From Heliocidaris erythrogramma (Eukaryota; Echinodermata; Echinoidea; Camarodonta; Echinometridae), in the NCBI GenBank assembly GCA_025617745.1, contig CM046853.1, forward strand, positions 55,456,643 through 55,520,642: DNA of 64,000 nucleotides. The letters run 5' to 3'. This document shows, piece by piece, positions 57,846 to 64,000 of the stretch. Under the pieces are notes generated by a model that was not told where the DNA came from, ran no database searches, and saw only the letters and a list, made by a program, of their open reading frames with translations. Made by a program: the position numbers and the translations under genes. Position 1 is the first letter of the stretch, and each line of letters begins with the position of its first letter.

Positions 57846-58925
57846 GAAGAATAATAATAACAATAATAATAATAATAACAATAGTAATAATGCTAATATT
57901 ACATGTGTGTAATACTAATATTAATGAAAATGATAATAATGATAATGACAATGAAATAATAATTTATTTTCGAATACAGTAATAGCTCATTTATCAGCCC
58001 CTGATTTTTTTTTTAATATCGCGCCATTTCTACGAATTATTTCATATCAAGGTAGTATCAGTGACAAGATATCCCCTAAATAACTGACAATATAAAATAT
58101 TTACATTGTCTGAATATGGCATAAATTATTATCATCTAATGATACAAATACTGAAAATATCTCGTAATTGATTGAATATCACGTAATAATATTGTCCTAC
58201 AAATCTGGCAAAAGGTCTTGTAATATTATACTGACGTAAATGTCATAACATTGCCCTACAAATTTGGCAAAAAATGTTTGGTTATTACTGATAGATGTCA
58301 TTTTGATGTCAGTCTATGACCTGTTGAAGGGGAAGTCCACAAAGATAACAGGTTTTAATACAGAAGCAGAGAAACAGGAGGAACAGCAAGGTCAGTGAAT
58401 GTGTTAACAAATTCCGATAAAAAATTAGGTTATTTATCCCCCCCCCCCCATCCTTCCTTTCACAATGACAACACATCAGATAATGGCAATTTATAGTTTA
58501 TATCATTTTATTTATTTTATTTGATATTATTTTCAGTATCACGTAGGCCAATTGATCACCGCCAGAGCTTCCCAGCTTTTGTAAATGGCTATGACAAAAA
58601 TTGCTTCCCAAAAGTAGTACATTTCATGTGTCGGAATACAGGACGTCAAAAAGAAGTCCTAAAAACTAATGTCGTTTATTTGGTCATACAAAATGGCTAA
58701 AAATGGTCTTTAAAAGACGTAATAAAGACCTCGTTGTTAATTTTGATTACAAAAATGGCAAAGTAAAGACATCGTATAAAGACATCATAATTACGTCGTC
58801 TTTACTGTAGAAATATGACGTCTTCACAAAACGTTATAAAGCCGTTGTAATGACGTTTCATACACGACGTATGACCAGTTGACCAGTTTAGACCAGTTTA
58901 CGACGTCTTGAAGACGTCAGTCCGC
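57085..58925. mobile_element. Putative element bracketed by dense GACGTC palindromes
   Basis: Nine exact GACGTC sites lie in about 225 bp at the left (57097, 57108, 57144, 57178, 57189, 57213, 57234, 57245, 57317), plus one at about 57695. Several more lie at the right (about 58640-58925, including GACGTCTTGAAGACGTC, which also occurs at the left). Near the right end GACCAGTT repeats three times, and CTGGTCAAA occurs twice at the left. The middle is AT-rich with a (TAA)n tract. Exact borders are not determined. Confidence 0.5.
57790..57880. repeat. (TAA)n microsatellite
   Basis: Imperfect ATT/TAA array with interruptions. The long apparent frames over it on both strands are low-complexity artefacts. 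Confidence 0.9.
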
Positions 58926-59755
58926 ACCCAAACCATATATTTAGTATTATTATTGTTCAAAACCTGAATCAGGTAGATTTTGAAATTTAATGCTACTGTA
59001 TATTGTGATTTACATGTATTTCCAAAAACGGATCGCAGTCGATCGTAAAGTGTGCGGTGGGCTTTAGACAATAATATTTGTGCTCTTCAAACCAGGGAAG
59101 AGTAAAAATTGAAGGTGTATGACTAGTCATAATAGTATACTAATTTTGAGTGCTAATTCTATCAATCCATTTTGCATAAAGATTTGTATTGCATGGATCT
59201 ATGTTCATCGTTGATCACAAGTCATGACTCATTGTAAAGGTCAGATACTTGTCGATTCTGTAGCACATGATGAATCAATCGCATACTAGTAACCCCTCTA
59301 TAGTCTGCAAAACAAGACTCTGCTTTAACATGAAAACAATTCAATTCAAGTCAAGTCAATTTTGATTCTCTTCAGAAAGAAACATGGCAATTTAAGTCCG
59401 AAGACTAAAACATTGTCACATTATGAAAGAAGTATATACATGAAATGCAATTAACATAATCATAATAATACAATGAAAAATCAAAACATTCCTTATTGCG
59501 AGGATTAGCAGTCTGTTAAGAACAAGTAGCAGTCCGATTTCATTTACAAAATAATTTCATATCAGTCCAAAATATAGGAAACATAACTAATTTATCGATG
59601 GTGTCAGTCACATATAAAAATGATTATGATTGTATAGAGTTATTCTTACCGTTGTTATATAATGGTACCTTAATATCATGCTTCTCGAGAAATTAAATAA
59701 TTTATTTATAGCAGTAGTTTCTCTTCTGAAGGTGTACATTGACTTTGTGGATCTT

Positions 59756-59903
59756 GGGCCCTGTTTCTTAAAACTATTTATCGATAACAAGTGTCACACT
59801 TCTTTGACAAATCTGCTGACAGCCAATCAAATGCAACGATTTCAGTAGCTTATAACAGTGATTGTAAATTGTCAGTGATAATAAGTTTTATGAAACGGGG
59901 CCC
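59756..59903. mobile_element. Palindromic GGGCCC MITE, third type
   Basis: Ends GGGCCCTGTTTCTTAAAACT and, inverted, GGGCCCCGTTTCATAAAACT, 148 bp, with GACAGCCAATCAAATG near the centre. Confidence 0.72.
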
Positions 59904-60469
59904 TGATGATTGTAATCATCAATATCTTTCCCTAAACCGTTTTCCGTAGACCACTTCTCTATTTTGCGACTGAACCAAATCTATAAATTCCTTGACCCTA
60001 GTCAAAGTTTGATCAATCTGCTGGCTAAACACTCTAGAACACAGAGGATGTATGTAGGACTGAAAAAACCTCCCTCGGCTGTGACCGAGTCTATGCCGAG
60101 AGACTAATAAACAAGGGTTGTTGATAATAGCTTGCAAACATTGTCTGAATTGTCGTTCGTCAATATTACATGTTCATGTAATATCCATTTCCACAGTCGA
60201 TAGCCATTGTTAAATTGATGTAGGCTTTACGGAAGTTATTTTTAATTCTCTTGAACTATATCAACATAATTTATAGAGGTTGCGTTAGGAGACTACATGG
60301 ACCACGGACCCTAACTATGTACTACTTAGTTTTCAGGCACAAACACTTAGTCGAAACGCCTAACAGAGGGTCTGAGGCCTAGTCTGAACTGAGACTACGA
60401 TAGGCCCTGTGCTATCGCTGCTCCTGACAAACCATAGCAGATAGAGGTAACAGGCAAACCTACGAGTTC

Positions 60470-60641
60470 CTAGGCACAAACCCTGGTCAGTCGTAAAAGA
60501 GTGTCTGCGCTGTAAGACTACCATAGGCCCTGTACTATAGCTGCTCCTTACACGACCAGTCGGTAGCTGGGTTAGGTTTCTCTCAAGAGACCATGGTTTT
60601 CTGATAAAGTGTCAAAATTAGGGTTTGTGCTTACAGACTAG
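60470..60641 (+). mobile_element. AGTCTGCAAGCACA MITE family, near-complete copy
   Basis: Shares AGGCACAAACCCTG, GTAAGACTAC, AGGCCCTGTACTATAGCTGC and GGTTTGTGCTTACAGACTA with 61927-62108. Confidence 0.72.
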
Positions 60642-60689
60642 CCTAGTACCTCTTTGCCTATATTGACAGGACCAGCAAGAACATGGGTT

Positions 60690-60760
60690 ATGCTTCTCTC
60701 AAGGCACAATGATTTTTCTAATAAAGTGTCAAGTTAGGGTCTGTGCTTGCAGACTACCCT
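60690..60760 (+). repeat. AGTCTGCAAGCACA MITE family, 3' half only
   Basis: TATGCTTCTCTCAAGGCACA and AGGGTCTGTGCTTGCAGACTA are the 3' half of the family, directly after the copy at 60470-60641. Confidence 0.65.
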
Positions 60761-61926
60761 ACTACTAGGACCCATGGTTACACACTGCAAATTGAATAAA
60801 GAATCTCAGTCGCCCCATGACCTCACTTCTGCTTCAAGATCAAGTCTGTCGACTGTCGGGAAGGGAGGGGGGGGGGTGGGAGGCAGGGCTGTCATTGTAA
60901 TTGCTACTTGAATAATGTTCATGCATACCGCTGTCCTGCTCTCAAGATTATCTCAGTTCCAAGCTAGGTAGGCCTATATTAGAGTAAGTTTACTATAGCC
61001 ACAAAGATTTGAAGCTAAAACTCACACGTTAGTCATAACGCTTGGCGCAGGGTCTGACCTAGCAAGACTCTATAGACTATACTGAGAATGCATACATACA
61101 GCGAGACACTGTAATGGATAATTGTATATCAAGATGACTATGTTTTTCTTTATTAGTGTTAAATTAGAGTCTGCGTTGGCAGACTATGTGATATCCTACG
61201 TTTACTCAGCACACTGAAAAGGAAATATCTTTCACCGGTATACCCTATCGAAAGAGAAATACGGGTGCTCGTCATCAATCTCATCAAAATATATGGACTT
61301 ACTTTATCATTATATGATGTTGTTTTATCTACAAAATAAATTATTTAAAGGGGAAAAGGAGAATTAAGAGAAACTAATGATAGTAGAGTACAGTGTGGAG
61401 AATGAAAATATTCCTCACAAATACAATACAAACATTCAAGATGAGGCCTAGGCCTACACAATAGTACAAACATTCAAAATTAGGCCTAGGCCTAACAGAG
61501 GGAGAGAGAGAGAGGGGGGGGGGGGGCAACCCTCCGGAATACTTGTATTTTGTTTCACCGTGCAATATGAAGTCTTAAATTTTCCCCATAATAATAGTAC
61601 ACGTATGCCTAGTATGTTTATTTTGAAAATATTTTATCCAACAAATCCTCATTTGTATAATGGTTAAAATTGGATCTAAATCCGCTTCGAATCAATGAAC
61701 AGAGTGAGCCTGCATGCTGTACAACAATTTTATTTAAAGATGGATTTTATTTTGACAGAATTTCATTGGGAGCTATAGTGGAATCTCCCTTTAAAAAAGC
61801 ACAGTGCATTGTAATCTGCATGCTGCATATTGTACATGCATCAGTGCATAGCACAGATCGCTTGTGTCACTGCCATCTCCATGCTTTGTGTACATGTCGG
61901 TTGAGATTGTGTCCCCCTGGCGCCCT

Positions 61927-62108
61927 AGTTTGCGCAGGCACAAACCCTGATCAGCCGTAAAAAAAGAGTCTGTACTGTAAGACTACAATAGGCCATGTAC
62001 TATAGTTGCTCCTGACACACGACCAGTAGGTAGTTGCGTTAGGCTTCTCTCAAGACACAATAATTTTCTGATAAAGTGCTAAAGATTAGGGCCTGTGCTT
62101 GCAGACTA
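61927..62108 (+). mobile_element. AGTCTGCAAGCACA MITE, complete copy with 10-bp target duplication
   Basis: 182 bp with imperfect inverted ends (AGTTTGCGCAGGCACAAACC and, inverted, GTAGTCTGCAAGCACAGGCC). Flanked by perfect direct repeats CTGGCGCCCT at 61917-61926 and 62109-62118. A 9-10-bp duplication is typical of Mutator-like elements. At least four more partial copies lie in the window. Confidence 0.78.
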
Positions 62109-62705
62109 CTGGCGCCCTGAGATGAAAGATTATTACACACCAGATGGATGCAGATGCTGTTTTCAAGTTCAGAGTACCATCCTCGCAAAAATGGTATAGC
62201 CTTTACTTTGAGGCCTTATATTTGTAATTTTCATATGTAAGAAAAAAACTTTTAATTACACTAATACAATTTTATTTGATTTTTCTTCTAAACTTAGAGA
62301 TGTATAATGAGTAAAGGCCCTACAATGGTGGCTAGGCTTCAGCCACCTTTATCCAATTAACTCAGACTTGAGTACACCGAAACGTATATACACGAGAATT
62401 CCATGCTATAATTTTCGTCCCTTAGCCCAGCTTCTCTCGGGGGGGGGGGGGGGGGGGGTCAGGGCATCGCTGTAAATTATTGTAAGGGATGGGTCAGCAC
62501 TAATCAGACTTGGTACAAACCACGTTGTACACTGAGTATCATGACCTGAACGGATTATCATCTAGTTTACTAACAATAAAATAACATTAAAATCCAGGCT
62601 GCGCGTAGACTGACATTCACCGCTTTCCAGATTTAGGCTTGGCTAAAGTCACCCTGAATTATCTTGTCAAAATATAATCTATGTATGTAGAATACTCTGT
62701 CTTAT

Positions 62706-62878
62706 GGGCTATTGCAAGAAAGTTGCGATTGATTGCAAGTTGCAACTGATCGGTGCTGACCAATCAAAATCATTGTTGCAAGCGCATCTTCTTGAATGGG
62801 CAGACCCTGAACAATTCAGAATGATTGTTCTCATTTGCTTTACAATTTGCAATTGATTGCAACTTTCTTGCAACACCC
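62706..62878. mobile_element. Palindromic MITE with TTGCAAGAAAGTTGC ends
   Basis: 173 bp. Ends GGGCTATTGCAAGAAAGTTG and, inverted, GGGTGTTGCAAGAAAGTTG, with GACCAATCAAAATC near the middle. Same plan as the GGGCCC MITEs. Immediately followed by the minisatellite. Confidence 0.75.
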
Positions 62879-62885
62879 CATTAGA

Positions 62886-63470
62886 CACTGAACTCCATAC
62901 CCAGGATTTGAACTATCTTGGTTTTAGACTAATTTTCACTGAACTCTATACCCAGGATTTGAACTATCTTGGTTTTAGACTAATTTTCACTGAACTCTAT
63001 ACCCAGGATTTGAACTATCTTGGTTTTAGACTAATTTTCACTGAACTCTATACCCAGGATTTGAACTATCTTGGTTTTAGACTAATTTTCACTGAACTCT
63101 ATACCCAGGATTTGAACTATCTTGGTTTTAGACTAATTTTCACTGAACTCTATACCCAGGATTTGAACTATCTTGGTTTTAGACTAATTTTCACTGAACT
63201 CTATACCCAGGATTTGAACTATCTTGGTTTTAGACTAATTTTCACTGAACTCTATACCCAGGATTTGAACTATCTTGGTTTTAGACTAATTTTCACTGAA
63301 CTCTATACCCAGGATTTGAACTATCTTGGTTTTAGACTAATTTTCACTGAACTCTATACCCAGGATTTGAACTATCTTGGTTTTAGACTAATTTTCACTG
63401 AACTCTATACCCAGGATTTGAACTATCTTGGTTTTAGACTAATTTTCACTGAACTCTATACCCAGGATTT
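62886..63470 (+). repeat. 51-bp minisatellite, 11.5 copies
   Basis: Eleven full units of exactly 51 bp plus 24 bp, each CACTGAACTCTATACCCAGG followed by ATTTGAACTATC, TTGGTTTTAGAC and TAATTTT. All units after the first are identical; the first differs by one base (CTCCATAC). Because 51 is divisible by 3, one frame stays open as a 17-residue repeat, but no coding signal supports a gene. Confidence 0.95.
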
Positions 63471-64000
63471 TGTGAGGGAGAGAACCCAATATTCACAAAA
63501 TGTTCTGACAAGGGCAAAAAAATTCATCAGCATTTTGGGGGTGTCTTTTTTCTCCAGCCCTCCCAGACCCCCCCCCCCCCCCCCTCCCGATGCGCCCCTG
63601 ACTGTAGATGATCATTGTTGTGAGGCGGATGGAGGCTTGACTCAGCCGAGGAAAATGTGATTTGTCTGATGACTTTCAGCATGTGGGTGTTCTAAAATTG
63701 GCATAGGGACACAAATTTCTTGTTGACACCGAGATATGCTGCGACAGGAGTCTGCGCCAAAAGGCCAGAGGAAAGGGCTGTTTAACGGTGCCCAGGGCAG
63801 GAGGTTGTGTGACTCGATGAAATTATTGTTGAACTTGATATTAGAAGTGACTTGTTTGTTTTGGTGACTATTTTTCCGACTTAAGTGGTGATGTTTTGAT
63901 AATTTCAAGCATGCATATAATGATTGTGATCTGGTTGTGGCTATATGAACATTAAGATAACAGAAATTTTATTGTCTATCCTTATTTTTTTCATGTATAG
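63471..64000. other. Right edge: hAT-like MITE fragment and unassigned DNA
   Basis: 63463-63600 resembles the inside of the MITE at 50557-50690 (CCAGGATTT, GAGGGAG, ATATTCACAAAA, then poly-C and GCGCCCCTG). After that no gene is seen; a short minus frame at 63642-63908 has no recognisable content. Confidence 0.5.

Noticed and set aside
57704..57982. Poly-Ile frames on both strands
   Set aside because: Translation of the (TAA)n microsatellite.
62857..63660. 267-codon open frame with a 17-residue repeat
   Set aside because: It is the translation of the 51-bp minisatellite, open only because the period is divisible by 3. No promoter, splice or family evidence.

Overview
The window looks like genomic DNA of a marine invertebrate, most likely a deuterostome and perhaps an echinoderm such as a sea urchin. 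This is an inference. It rests on long phase-consistent introns, AT-rich intergenic DNA full of short TIR and foldback elements, CR1/L2-type and other LINE debris, many poly-C/poly-G tracts, and an intronless HEXIM gene. There is no sign of prokaryotic, viral or organellar sequence.

Two genes are well supported. The first is a large minus-strand gene. I could join 18 coding exons from 30699 down to 1475, with reading phase conserved at all 17 junctions (4,828 nt, about 1,609 codons in view). It encodes a proline-rich N-terminus, a compact globular module containing an HGP motif, an SP/TP-rich and acidic middle, coiled coils, further disordered segments, a conserved helical stretch and the first half of a C-terminal RING-H2 finger. 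The rest of the RING lies beyond the left edge or in an exon I could not find. The plan fits the TTC3/DZIP3 family of RING E3 ubiquitin ligases, but that family call rests on architecture only. Two possible 5' exons lie at 31296-31429 and about 32800-32980. The second gene is a plus-strand single-exon HEXIM gene (46100-46969), the 7SK-dependent inhibitor of P-TEFb, with every diagnostic motif present.

The rest is mobile and repetitive DNA. Introns of the large gene hold two families of TIR-ended elements filled with tandem units (about 150 bp and about 325 bp), a Tc1-like element that has swallowed one of them, three TTAA-flanked elements, several palindromic MITEs, and inverted repeat copies on both sides of one coding exon. 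Between the genes (33-46 kb) there is a 5'-truncated LINE with a 36-bp tandem repeat near its 3' end, a SINE with a 7SL/Alu-like head and a 12-bp target duplication, a hAT-like MITE whose empty site survives in a related repeat, a hammerhead-ribozyme-like fold between two (TA)n tracts, and a deleted Tc1-family element. Right of HEXIM (47-64 kb) I see no convincing gene. That part holds a 1.6-kb element with CACTA-like ends and GGTGCA-rich terminal regions, a roughly 1.8-kb segment bracketed by dense GACGTC palindromes, foldback elements, a MITE family with 10-bp target duplications, and a nearly perfect 51-bp minisatellite.

The two genes share no operon-like relationship. The most useful new leads are the reconstructed E3 gene, the repeat that carries regularly spaced nuclear-receptor DR1 sites, the 7SL-like SINE, the hammerhead-like fold, and the elements with dense palindromic terminal repeats.
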